This document shows positions 1 to 7,404 of a DNA stretch of 32,149 nt, in pieces. Made by a program: the position numbers and the translations under genes. Every line of letters starts with the position of its first letter. The first letter of the stretch is position 1. Below the pieces are notes generated by a model, which was not told the DNA's origin, did not search any database, and saw nothing but the letters and a program-made list of their open reading frames with translations. The stretch spans positions 1 to 32,149 of the forward strand of contig LJUY01000025.1 in the NCBI GenBank assembly GCA_001304015.1, in the 5' to 3' direction. The DNA comes from a candidate division Zixibacteria bacterium SM23_81 (lineage in GTDB: Bacteria; SM23-81).

Positions 1-417
1 CAGCTAGATTCCCGATACCGATTCGATTCCTATCGCCTCACCTATCGTTATGACTTTTTCCGTTCAGACGACCTCCAGCTGGGTCTCGGCCCTACCGCGA
101 AGGTGCGGGATGCCTCGATAAGTTTGGCGGGCGATAACAAGAAATCCGAAAAGAAGAACACCGGCTTTGTCCCCCTACTTCACTTCCGATGTCAGTGGAT
201 GTTTGCAGATCAGTTCGGGCTCCTCTTGGCCGGCGATGCTCTGGCAGCCCCCCAGGGCAGGGCCGAGGACATCTTGCTGGCCTTCTGCTACTGGCCCAGT
301 GAGAGGATCGGGATGAAGACGGGATACCGGATCCTGGAGGGGGGAGCCGATAACGATGATGTATATACTTTTACTTTGATCCACTACATCGTTGCCGGGG
401 CAATGTTCGCTTTCTGA
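1..417 (+). CDS. Outer-membrane beta-barrel protein, C-terminal part (5' truncated)
   Basis: The reading frame is open from base 1 and ends at TGA 415-417, so only the last 138 residues of a longer gene are visible. The sequence alternates short hydrophobic/aromatic strands with polar turns (for example YRLTYRYDFF, LQLGLGPTAKVRDASISL and FGLLLAGDAL) and ends in Phe (VAGAMFAF). This is the usual C-terminal signature of proteins inserted into the outer membrane. The segment GYRILEGGADNDDVYTF resembles a strand/turn seen in putative outer-membrane proteins of uncultured bacteria. No catalytic motif is visible, so porin, adhesin or structural roles are all possible. The barrel assignment rests on composition and the terminal Phe; the full N-terminus and signal peptide lie outside the window. 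Confidence 0.6.
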   Translation, partial: QLDSRYRFDSYRLTYRYDFFRSDDLQLGLGPTAKVRDASISLAGDNKKSEKKNTGFVPLLHFRCQWMFADQFGLLLAGDALAAPQGRAEDILLAFCYWPSERIGMKTGYRILEGGADNDDVYTFTLIHYIVAGAMFAF

Positions 418-563
418 TGTCGGTGAGAAGGGAGAAGGTTTGTCAAGATAATATCTGCCAAGATGTCGTCGGCGAGATGATGTCGGCAAGGTGGTCATCA
501 GATCCTATCTGGCTCGGGCCGGAAGAGGCTCAAACCGTTCTATATGCTGTCTGATCGTTCTGA

Positions 564-570
564 AAGGAGG
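564..570 (+). promoter_or_regulatory. Shine-Dalgarno site that fixes a TTG start
   Basis: AAGGAGG is a near-perfect anti-16S match. The GTG at 570-572 shares its first base with the motif, so it cannot be the start. The in-frame TTG at 579 is 8 bases downstream, the ideal spacing. Confidence 0.75.
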
Positions 571-578
571 TGAATGCT

Positions 579-785
579 TTGAACAAGCTGACCGGATTAG
601 ATCTCGTAGCTCTCATCCTGGTCATCGTCGGAGGACTGAACTGGCTGCTGGTGGGCATTTTCTCCTTTGATCTGGTGGCCGCCATCTTCGGGGCCATGTC
701 GGTGGTGGCCCGCATCGTTTACATCCTTGTGGGCCTGTCCGCCATCTACACGCTGGTCAACCTGGGTAAGTTTGGCAGGAAATGA
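579..785 (+). CDS. DUF378 family small membrane protein (YuzA-like)
   Basis: This 68-residue protein has two hydrophobic helices: roughly residues 8-30 (DLVALILVIVGGLNWLLVG) and 40-62 (ARIVYILVGLSAIYTLV). The motif VGGLNWLLVG followed by FDLVA is diagnostic of DUF378, a family of short two-helix membrane proteins of unknown function found in many bacteria; its length is normal. The start is taken as TTG 579 because a strong Shine-Dalgarno lies 8 bases upstream, and homologues usually begin with a short Lys/Asn segment followed by LD. It appears to be a single-gene transcription unit, closed by a strong hairpin directly downstream. The family call is secure; the function is unknown. Confidence 0.85.
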   Translation: MNKLTGLDLVALILVIVGGLNWLLVGIFSFDLVAAIFGAMSVVARIVYILVGLSAIYTLVNLGKFGRK

Positions 786-792
786 TGTCTTG

Positions 793-829
793 GCGCGGGG
801 AGGAGTTGGCTCCACCCCGCGCTGTTTTT
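793..829 (+). terminator. Rho-independent terminator after the DUF378 gene
   Basis: The arm GCGCGGGG at 793-800 pairs with CCCCGCGC at 815-822. GGAG (802-805) pairs with CTCC (810-813) across a single A/A mismatch, leaving a four-base loop. A run of five T follows at 825-829. It begins only 8 bases after the DUF378 stop codon. Confidence 0.9.
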
Positions 830-896
830 CAGGAGACCCATGGTCTGGAGGGCTCGATGCTTTCCCACATTGTAAGTCTGGAAGGGGACGAATGAT

Positions 897-1652
897 ATGC
901 GACCTTTAGACTGTGCCGATCTTTACAGTGACGGGCGGCATTATGATCTTCAGACGAAGGGTTTTGTCGAGGACATACCCTTTTACCTGCGGCAAGTTCA
1001 GAAATATGGTCAGCCGGTCCTCGAACTGGCCTGCGGGACGGGCAGGATTACCATTCCTTTAGCCCAAAAAGGAATTCAGATCACTGGCTTGGATGTATCT
1101 GAATCCATGCTTGCTCAGGCCAGACGAAAGGCATCGCAGAAGAACGTGGCTGTGACCTGGATTCGGGCAGACTGTCGGGACTTCCAACAGAACCAAAAGT
1201 TTCGTCTCATCTTCATTCCCGCCAATTCCATCACTCACCTGCATGATCTAGAAAGCCTTGAAACCTTCTTCTCTTGCGTGAGAATCCACCTGGCCGACAA
1301 GGGCAGATTTGTCATCGACGTGTTCAATCCACGCTTGGATATTCTCATGAGAGATCCCACCAAACGCTATCCTGTGGCCGAATATTCCGATCCCGATGGT
1401 CAAGGTATGGTGACTGTGACGGAGAGCAACGCCTACGATGCGGCCCAGCAGATCAACCGGATCAAATGGTACTACAAAACGGGGGAAGAAGAACGCGTCG
1501 TGGAGAACAACATGCGCGTCTTCTTCCCCCAAGAGCTTGACGGGCTCCTACAGTATTATGGCTTCGTCATCGAGGCGAAGTATGGAAATTACGATGAGAC
1601 CCCCTTTGAATCGGGATCACCTAAACAACTGGTGGTGTGCTCGTTAAAGTAA
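897..1652 (+). CDS. Class I SAM-dependent methyltransferase
   Basis: The 251-residue protein carries the Rossmann-type SAM-binding motif I (VLELACGTGRI, about residues 41-51). This is followed by the acidic end of strand 2 (GLDVSESMLAQARR, Asp about 70), which contacts the ribose of S-adenosylmethionine, and an acidic ADCRDF motif near 106-111. The C-terminal half is a beta-rich region (KWYYKTGEEERVV) of the kind that forms the substrate lid. The ATG at 897 is preceded by GAAGGGGA at 881-888; the other nearby ATG at 892 runs into a stop. It is cytosolic by composition. The acceptor substrate cannot be read from the sequence. The next gene is convergent, and no clear terminator hairpin was seen in the 94-base gap at 1653-1746. 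Confidence 0.85.
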   Translation: MRPLDCADLYSDGRHYDLQTKGFVEDIPFYLRQVQKYGQPVLELACGTGRITIPLAQKGIQITGLDVSESMLAQARRKASQKNVAVTWIRADCRDFQQNQKFRLIFIPANSITHLHDLESLETFFSCVRIHLADKGRFVIDVFNPRLDILMRDPTKRYPVAEYSDPDGQGMVTVTESNAYDAAQQINRIKWYYKTGEEERVVENNMRVFFPQELDGLLQYYGFVIEAKYGNYDETPFESGSPKQLVVCSLK

Positions 1653-1746
1653 AGGTTAAATCCTGTGTCAGTTTGCGGGGCGCCATTTTGAAAACGTCTA
1701 GTCTCTGAAAAGGTGTAGTTATCTTTCTTAGTAACAATATAAACTT

Positions 1747-3723
1747 TTAGATCTTCGGTTCAGCCATGGGTCCTTTCTCAAATTCTATCTTCTTCAAGAA
1801 AGCTAACCTTTGCTCAGTGGCCTGTAAGATAAGCCCGAGCATCTCCGCATAGGACATCCCTGCAAATTTTGCCATCTTGGCCAGGTGTCCATCCCAGCAC
1901 CACCCCGGATTTGGATTCACCTCCAGAAGCTTTGGTTTGCCGGCAGCATTTAGTCGCCAGTCAAACCGGCAATAATCTCTGCACTCCAGCCTCTCAAATA
2001 GCTTCGAACACCATTCCAAGATGTCCTTCTCCGTCTCCTCGGTCAGCTGAGCGGGTACAGATTTGATGGCTTTCCAGTAAGGGGAGTCCGGAAGCCATTT
2101 GGCCTCATAACCGCAAATTTTGGGGAGACCTTCTGGAAGTTCCGAGTAATCCTCCTCGATAATAGGCAGAGTTGTGTAGGATTCAGGAGGATTCCCGATG
2201 ATGCCCACGCTGAGATCCTTGCCGCTGAGAAATTCCTCCACAAGAATGGGCTTGTCGTAGCCAAATTTCTCTCGTATTTCTGTAATGGCATTGACCAATT
2301 CCTCGATGCTGTTGGCGACACTCCTCTCGGTGATTCCAAAACTGGAATCACCGAGATTTGGTTTCACGATAACGGGAAAGTCAAAGAAAAGTTCAAACGT
2401 TTGGTCCTCCGGCTTGATGAAGAAGGCCTCGGGTACAGGAATTCCCATCTCTTCGGCAATACCCCGCACCAGAGACTTGTCATAACAGTAAGCGAGACAT
2501 TGCGGTCCCGAGCCTGAATAGGGAATGCTAAGCATTTCCAGCGCTGCCGGTATATGAAGCTCCTTGGTGGCCTCGTTGTTGTAGCCCTCGTCGGACAGAT
2601 TAAAAATGTAGTCCAAAGTACCTTTCAACTTCATCAAATCCTGGATCAAGGTGTCGTGGTCGCTCAGGTAGGTAAAATGATAGCCGGTCATTTCTCGCAA
2701 AGCTGATTTTAACTGATCAATGGTGTATAGATCGTCATCATCAAAGATCGCTGATGGTTTCAAAGGATCGGGTCTGTTGGGATCTCCCAGTATCACGGTG
2801 ATTTTTTTTACTGCTTCCCTTGGCTTTCTTTTAACGGGCGTCCACTCTTTTCTGGCGATCGCGGTTACGATGAGGCGCTGTTGCATCATGCCTAAATCCT
2901 GTTTTCGCTTGGAATCAGGGGAAATTCCCTGGTGCAAGATCCCCTCAGCTAAACCTGATGTTTTCAAAAGCTCCATTAAGCTTTCTTTGGTATAGAGTCT
3001 TTCTGCATAAAATTGATCTGCAATCACACCCTTTGTCGTATGGGTGATGACTTCCCTTGATATGAGACTTTGCCCATCGAGGGACAGGGAACGTTCCCGG
3101 CACACGAAATGGTTTTTGTCTATCCATTCCCAAGAGCGGGTTTGAAAATTTTCTCTTAAATATTCTCCATCGGTGACATCGATAAGCATTTTGCCCCAAG
3201 GTTTTAAAACTCGCCGAACTTCTTTTAACACTCTCAGGTCATCGTGAACTGTTTCAAAATAACCGAAGCTGTTGCCCAGTATCATAACCACATCAAAGGT
3301 ATCAGGTAAATATGGCAATTTTCGAGCATCCCCCTCTCGAAATTTCACATTTAAGCCATTTTTCTTGGCAGATGATTTAGCCCTTTGAATGAGATAGTGG
3401 GAGCGGTCCAATCCTTCAATATGTTTGAATTCTCTTCTGGCTAATTCCAGAGCATGGCGTCCCTGTCCACAGCACAGATCTAGGACTTTTTCTTCCTGAG
3501 AGAGTTTTAGAATCTCCGAGAACAATTCAATTTCTTGACAGGTTATGTCTTTGTCGTCTATGACGTCTCCATCGGTCTTCAGATAAAGGGAGTTGAAAAT
3601 GTAGCGCCACCAATCAGGACGCACATGCTCCTCAAGATTTGCGACAGGCCCCAGTATTTTTCTAACCTGTTTGCCACTTTTTCCGCTTTGCGGAGGTTTT
3701 TCCGGGCATGTTTTTTTATTCAT
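1747..3723 (-). CDS. Fused SAM methyltransferase / D-Ala-D-Ala-ligase-like ATP-grasp protein
   Basis: This 658-residue, two-domain protein is the last gene of a four-gene minus-strand operon. Residues about 70-292 form a class I methyltransferase: motif I is KVLDLCCGQGRH (about 79-90), followed by GLD (Asp about 106), GDARKLP, and FDVVMILGNSFGY in place of the usual motif IV. A charged linker rich in Lys and Arg (about 293-306) leads to an ATP-grasp domain (about 307-643) of the D-alanine-D-alanine ligase type. That domain has NLSDEGYNNEATKELHIP and IPYSGSGP, the ATP-binding VIVKPN (Lys about 453), VEEFL, and the metal-binding LLEVNPNPG near 599-606. ATG 3723 is chosen because a GA-rich site precedes it; the upstream TTG at 3780 has no ribosome site and adds 19 unlikely residues. 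Known relatives activate a carboxylate with ATP and join it to an amine. Its substrate is unknown; the operon suggests an amino acid or polyamine conjugate (inference). Confidence 0.82.
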   Translation of the reverse strand: MNKKTCPEKPPQSGKSGKQVRKILGPVANLEEHVRPDWWRYIFNSLYLKTDGDVIDDKDITCQEIELFSEILKLSQEEKVLDLCCGQGRHALELARREFKHIEGLDRSHYLIQRAKSSAKKNGLNVKFREGDARKLPYLPDTFDVVMILGNSFGYFETVHDDLRVLKEVRRVLKPWGKMLIDVTDGEYLRENFQTRSWEWIDKNHFVCRERSLSLDGQSLISREVITHTTKGVIADQFYAERLYTKESLMELLKTSGLAEGILHQGISPDSKRKQDLGMMQQRLIVTAIARKEWTPVKRKPREAVKKITVILGDPNRPDPLKPSAIFDDDDLYTIDQLKSALREMTGYHFTYLSDHDTLIQDLMKLKGTLDYIFNLSDEGYNNEATKELHIPAALEMLSIPYSGSGPQCLAYCYDKSLVRGIAEEMGIPVPEAFFIKPEDQTFELFFDFPVIVKPNLGDSSFGITERSVANSIEELVNAITEIREKFGYDKPILVEEFLSGKDLSVGIIGNPPESYTTLPIIEEDYSELPEGLPKICGYEAKWLPDSPYWKAIKSVPAQLTEETEKDILEWCSKLFERLECRDYCRFDWRLNAAGKPKLLEVNPNPGWCWDGHLAKMAKFAGMSYAEMLGLILQATEQRLAFLKKIEFEKGPMAEPKI

Positions 3724-3787
3724 GGTTTCTTCCCACCACCTTATTCGCCAGGTTACTTTTTTGCCTGCGCACCAGGACAACGGTTTT

Positions 3788-4705
3788 TTAAGCTTGGCCT
3801 TTCAAGTTCTTTGATACTAATCTCTTGTTCGCAAACACACAACCTAAAAATTTATACACAATTTTCGCCGCTAGAAAATCTGGAGCTACCTGACCCGGGA
3901 TGGGAGCCAACTCGACAACGTCGAAGCCCACCACCTCTCTCTCGGCGGCTACCCGTCGCAGCAGGTCCAGAATCTGGTTCCAGCTTAAACCTCCTGGAAC
4001 GGGTGTCCCCACCGACGGCATGATGCCTTGGTCCAGTACATCCAGATCGATGGTCACATAGACCTGGTCAGAAAGGCTTTCCAAGACTTTGGAGATCCAC
4101 TCGGGATCTGTGAGGATTTTGTGGACGAACATTACCTTGAGGTTGCCCTCTCGAACGTGGTCCATCTCCTCCAGGGATAAGCTGCGAATACCCACGGCCA
4201 TGGCGGGGCAGAGCTCTCCAATGCGGCGCATGGTCGAGGCGTGGCCCCACCTGGTATGATGATACCGGTCACGCAGGTCGGCGTGTGCATCCAGCTGCAG
4301 CACCGACATGTCGGGATATTTCTCCACATAAGCCTGGACGGCGCCCACGGTCACTGAGTGCTCTCCCCCCAGGAGGACCACAAATTTGTTCTGATGGAGA
4401 TACTCACGGCATCGCAGGGAGACTTTATGGATCATGTGCTCCGGGGCACTGTAGTCGGGCCAGATAGGTTTGGCGGTGTGGATGCCTAGTTGAAAGGGCT
4501 CGGCGTCCAACTCGGGGTCATAGAGCTCCAGGTGAGCGGATGCCTCGATGATGGCCCTGGGGCCATGACGGGTGCCGGACCGATAGCTGACCGTGCCCTC
4601 GTACGGCACGGGAAGCATGACCACTCGGGAGGAGTCCAGGGTTGTATCCAGGCCCAGAAAAACGCCGGGCGTGGCCTCTTCGGAGAAATTTGGCCTATGG
4701 CTCAT
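3788..4705 (-). CDS. speB: Agmatinase (ureohydrolase family)
   Basis: Agmatinase hydrolyses agmatine to putrescine and urea with a two-manganese centre. The 305-residue protein carries the full set of ureohydrolase metal ligands: His116 in LLGGEHS, Asp139/His141/Asp143 in QLDAHADLRD, and Asp220/Asp222 in VTIDLDVLD. The family ELAP segment is at 265-268, and the length is typical. The frame extends upstream to 4873, but that stretch overlaps the preceding gene. ATG 4705 lies 8 bases after the stop of that gene and gives a normal N-terminus. Next to an arginine decarboxylase gene, agmatine is the most likely substrate; formiminoglutamate or arginine cannot be excluded by motif alone. No strong Shine-Dalgarno is visible, which suggests translational coupling. 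Confidence 0.88.
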   Translation of the reverse strand: MSHRPNFSEEATPGVFLGLDTTLDSSRVVMLPVPYEGTVSYRSGTRHGPRAIIEASAHLELYDPELDAEPFQLGIHTAKPIWPDYSAPEHMIHKVSLRCREYLHQNKFVVLLGGEHSVTVGAVQAYVEKYPDMSVLQLDAHADLRDRYHHTRWGHASTMRRIGELCPAMAVGIRSLSLEEMDHVREGNLKVMFVHKILTDPEWISKVLESLSDQVYVTIDLDVLDQGIMPSVGTPVPGGLSWNQILDLLRRVAAEREVVGFDVVELAPIPGQVAPDFLAAKIVYKFLGCVFANKRLVSKNLKGQA

Positions 4706-4713
4706 AAGTACAT

Positions 4714-5733
4714 CTATGGTTTTGGGGAGTTCATGGAAGGCGCAGTATCCTCCAGCCACTCGGCCAGGGCCGATACCAGTAAAGGCAGCGCGATGGTGGC
4801 GTCGCAATGGATAGAGACTTTCTTGGCCTGTGGAGAGATCTTTCCCCAGGATTGAGCTTCGGCAAAAGTGCATCCGCTCAGGCCGCCCCAGTGGGGGGCG
4901 TCGGCGGTAATCTGAATGGCGTACTCGTGCCCACCGACCTCGTGGCCCATCGATTTCGCCGTCACTTCGGCCTGCTGGATGAAATTCTTGGGAGTGCCTC
5001 CGCCCACGTAGATCACTCCCGTGGAGGGAGCTTTGGCCACAAGATCGGCCAGCTCCTCCACATCGGCGATGAGGTCGAACTGCACCGCAGTGCGCCCTTT
5101 TTTATCGCCCACGGCCAAGGCGATGCCGATGGAGGAGTCTCCTATGGCCGGGCAGTAAATGGGAACGGCCCCTTTGGCTGCTGCGGTGAGGATGCCCTCC
5201 TCATGGGCTTCCTTGGTCAGATGTTGGCCCAAACGACGGAGAAATTCCCTTGTGGTATAAGGGCTTTGCGTTTGAAGAGTCGCGGCAAAGTCGATGATAA
5301 ACTGGTCGGTTTCTCGGAACTCTTTCTCGCTGGCGAATGTGTCGTAGATGCGGTCGATCTTATGCTCTCTAAGTTTCAAATCATCGGCCATAGGTGAGCC
5401 CTTGAAGTGTTTTTTCCCCAGGCTCTCATGACAGTCGTGAAACAGATTGGCGCCGGTGGAGACCAGACAGTGGATGAGTCGTTTTTCTAGAAGATATACC
5501 AAAATTTTGCGCATCCCCGCCGGAACCATGGCTCCGGCCAAGCCGAAAAGGACAGTGATCTGTTTCTCGATCATCTGTTGCCAAATGGTCAAAGCCCGCC
5601 CGAGGTTTCTCCCCTGAAAGGAGGTGTCGGCCATCTTTTCTAAAAGGGCGCAGGCCGTGAGCTTTTCGTCCACCTCAAAGGGGATGACGGGCTTGTGTAG
5701 AAAGAACTCTTTTGATGCTTCTTTTTCCCGCAT
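4714..5733 (-). CDS. Deoxyhypusine-synthase-like protein, probable homospermidine-type aminobutyl transferase
   Basis: The 339-residue protein has the deoxyhypusine synthase fold: the NAD-site STGAN motif (92-96) followed by FHDCHESL, YVGGGTPKNF (242-251), and HWGGLSGCTFAEAQSWGK, in which Lys298 matches the catalytic lysine that carries the aminobutyl imine in the eukaryotic enzyme. In archaea and eukaryotes the enzyme transfers an aminobutyl group from spermidine to eIF5A. Bacteria lack eIF5A, and related plant enzymes make homospermidine from putrescine, so a free polyamine is the likely acceptor here (inference). It lies between arginine decarboxylase (38 bases upstream) and agmatinase (8 bases downstream). 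ATG 5733 gives the usual N-terminal length, although no clear ribosome site precedes it. Confidence 0.85.
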   Translation of the reverse strand: MREKEASKEFFLHKPVIPFEVDEKLTACALLEKMADTSFQGRNLGRALTIWQQMIEKQITVLFGLAGAMVPAGMRKILVYLLEKRLIHCLVSTGANLFHDCHESLGKKHFKGSPMADDLKLREHKIDRIYDTFASEKEFRETDQFIIDFAATLQTQSPYTTREFLRRLGQHLTKEAHEEGILTAAAKGAVPIYCPAIGDSSIGIALAVGDKKGRTAVQFDLIADVEELADLVAKAPSTGVIYVGGGTPKNFIQQAEVTAKSMGHEVGGHEYAIQITADAPHWGGLSGCTFAEAQSWGKISPQAKKVSIHCDATIALPLLVSALAEWLEDTAPSMNSPKP

Positions 5734-5771
5734 AGGTAAAGATAGGTGTGGGAAAGACCCAATTAGTGCAG

Positions 5772-6347
5772 CTATAAAATAAGGATGGCACCGGCCAAAA
5801 CTGTTGTCCAGAGCCCCGTTTTGTCACCAACCGCCGATTGGGTCGCGTTTGTGGTCCTCACGATCTGACCGCTGATGCGCCAGATCTCCTTTTTATCATC
5901 ATAATTGCTATCGGGATCGAATGCCACTCCCAGGGTATTGGCCAGCATGCTGGCTGCCAAATCTTCTGCGTAATCGCCTGCGACCCTTTCCGTCTGGCCA
6001 AAACTATGGTGCTCTGATAAATATCCGTAGTTGCTTCTGTTTTTGGGAAGCGCCACGCCGATGGAAGCAGCCAGCAGGCGGTGCGGTTCGTTGGCAGCGT
6101 TTTGACTTAAGACGCACAAGACGATCTGGCCTGGGGTGAGCAAATGAAGACCGGCTTTTCTAGAGATCACCTGACAATGTGGGGGAACGATGCTGGAGAC
6201 CTTGACCAGATTAAATTCTGCAATGCCCGCATTCCTCAAGGCCAGCTCAAAGCTGGATAGCTTTTCTCTGTGGCGACCAACTCCTTTTGTCAAAAATAAT
6301 TTCTTTGGCACCCAAACGGGGGTGGAATGCTCTGTTTGCCTTTTCAA
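5772..6347 (-). CDS. pdaD: Pyruvoyl-dependent arginine decarboxylase (PvlArgDC)
   Basis: It decarboxylates arginine to agmatine. The proenzyme cuts itself between two serines, and the second becomes the pyruvoyl group that serves as cofactor. The cleavage motif is present as LVKVSSIVPP, with scission expected between Ser51 and Ser52, very close to the position in the Methanocaldococcus enzyme. LTPGQIVLCVLS and the basic/acidic GYLSEHHSFG segment also fit the family, and 191 residues is normal. The start is read as TTG 6347, preceded by GGGGAG about 9 bases upstream. As the first gene of the polyamine operon it supplies agmatine to the agmatinase two genes later. The upstream region holds a TATAAC-like -10 candidate (minus strand, 6405-6400) without a clear -35. 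Confidence 0.9.
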   Translation of the reverse strand: MKRQTEHSTPVWVPKKLFLTKGVGRHREKLSSFELALRNAGIAEFNLVKVSSIVPPHCQVISRKAGLHLLTPGQIVLCVLSQNAANEPHRLLAASIGVALPKNRSNYGYLSEHHSFGQTERVAGDYAEDLAASMLANTLGVAFDPDSNYDDKKEIWRISGQIVRTTNATQSAVGDKTGLWTTVLAGAILIL

Positions 6348-6554
6348 ACGTTCGTGCTCCCCAATGAGGATTCAACTTTGAAAATGGATTTTGACGCTAG
6401 TTATAATCAGGTAAGGTTTCCACTTATGTCCGATTTCACCTTTGTGGTGTCGACTGTTGTGATGAGGTCGTCTACCTTATAGTCGAGCTCTTCCAGCGAG
6501 TAAATGATAACTTCATCATCAAAAACAATTTGCTGCAGTTAAGATTAACTGCTA

Positions 6555-6836
6555 TTACAAGGAATGGACTTTCATTTGAAGAAAAAAAATAATGCTCATT
6601 CCCCCTGAGCGCAAGGAAAAACTTTCTGCTAGCTGTCGCACAATATTGAATGCGAGGCCGAGCCCGTGGGTGACATGACATCTGCGGAGCAAGGTGGCCA
6701 AGAATCGAAATGATCCGGTGGCCACCATCTTCACTGCCAGCCGTTCGATCTTTGGCCCTATTCTGAGCACGATATGAGTAGCCTGACTCGGACCCGATTT
6801 CATTTGCCCGCGTCGGGCACGAAGATCCAACAGCAT
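6555..6836 (-). pseudogene. Remnant of an anti-sigma-type HATPase (RsbW/SpoIIAB-like)
   Basis: The 93-residue frame contains two pieces that look like opposite ends of the small ATPase domain of anti-sigma kinases. IERLAVKMVATGSFRFL resembles the first helix. VTHGLGLAFNIVRQLAESF followed by SGGMSIIFFLQM resembles the G2 box, last helix and last strand. The middle of the domain, including the N box and the DxGxG motif, is absent; the join falls around LATLLRRCH. The piece is far shorter than the usual 130-150 residues and has no convincing ribosome site. This is a motif-level reading of a short frame, so it may be wrong. Confidence 0.35.
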
Positions 6837-6904
6837 TTAGAATGATGCCGCTGCTCTATCCTTAAGTTTTGTAAGCCTATATTAATAATATTGCACAAAA
6901 TTGC

Positions 6905-6933
6905 TTGAGAACTAGACAAAATGTCATTATCTT
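6905..6933 (+). promoter_or_regulatory. Possible sigma70 promoter upstream of the pgi remnant and rpiA
   Basis: TTGAGA (6905-6910, five of six consensus bases) lies 17 bases before TATCTT (6928-6933, four of six) in an AT-rich stretch about 40 bases before the first plausible start codon. It is the only promoter candidate seen for the rpiA-rpe unit. Confidence 0.4.
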
Positions 6934-6972
6934 TCAGGCATAAAAAATTGCCCTCGCTAGGAGACTTCTTAA

Positions 6973-7392
6973 ATGAAAGATTCTGATGACCAAGCTCTGC
7001 TGGTTAATCAATCTGAGCCCATATCAGGCTGCAGCGGCTGATGCCTTGAGCGAGATGGAACAGAACCGGATTTTGCTTGCATCTGGGCTGACAACATCGT
7101 CTGGTAACCGGAGCCCACGGAGATCGCCAACCGCTTGGGCTGGCTGCACATTACATGGGTCATGCTTGAGAACCTGCCTCGCCTGGGTAAGCTGGTTGTG
7201 GCGGTGCGCGCCAACGGCAGTGCCTAAGCCCTGCCCTGGGCCATGGCAGGTTCCAATCTGGCTTGTCAAGTCTTTTAGCAGGCCTTCGGTGTCGAAAGGG
7301 GATATCTGGATTTGGCCGTGCCGGAGAGCACCGATCTCAGTAATGCCCTGACCGTGGTCATACAGATGATCGAGGAACGAACGCTGGATTGA
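6973..7392 (+). pseudogene. Decayed glucose-6-phosphate isomerase fragment
   Basis: Starting from ATG 6973, which has AGGAG about 9 bases upstream, the translation can be followed through two compensating frameshifts (near 7021 and 7080) and three in-frame stops (TAA 7105, TAA 7225, TAG 7276) to TGA 7390. The pieces read YQAAAADALSEMEQNR, then IWADNIVW, PEPTEIANRLGWL, MLENLPRLGKLVVAVRANG, AMAGSNLACQVF and GYLDLAVPESTD. These match the N-terminal part of the phosphoglucose isomerase domain as found in transaldolase/isomerase fusions (typically ..W.PEPTEI.NRLGWL, GMGGSSLAPEVF, LDSTD). The rest of the domain, including the sugar-binding and catalytic parts, is missing. It lies 12 bases before rpiA, so it was probably once part of a pentose-phosphate operon. 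Confidence 0.62.
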
Positions 7393-7404
7393 GGAGAGGC
7401 CAAG

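Larger units (their letters stand above)
6348..6972. other. Intergenic region with decayed coding sequence, no intact gene
   Basis: No complete gene fits here. Reading the minus strand, a 282-base frame at 6555-6836 resembles an ATPase remnant (listed separately). Below it a 43-codon open stretch without a start codon ends at TGA 6409-6407 (residues IVFDDEVIIYSLEELDYKV). It could be another remnant or chance. The AT-rich part from about 6860 to 6972 looks like a plus-strand promoter region for the pgi remnant and rpiA. Confidence 0.5.

Noticed and set aside
3788-4705. The ureohydrolase as the missing hutG
   Set aside because: It is in an operon with arginine decarboxylase and 14 kb from the hut genes, so agmatinase is far more likely.
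4706-4873. N-terminal extension of agmatinase
   Set aside because: It lies inside the 3' end of the upstream gene; the ATG 8 bases after that gene gives the normal family length.
7072-7392. Stop-codon reassignment to explain the interrupted pgi frame
   Set aside because: Both TAA and TAG are involved, frameshifts are also present, and TAA, TAG and TGA all serve as ordinary stops in the other genes.
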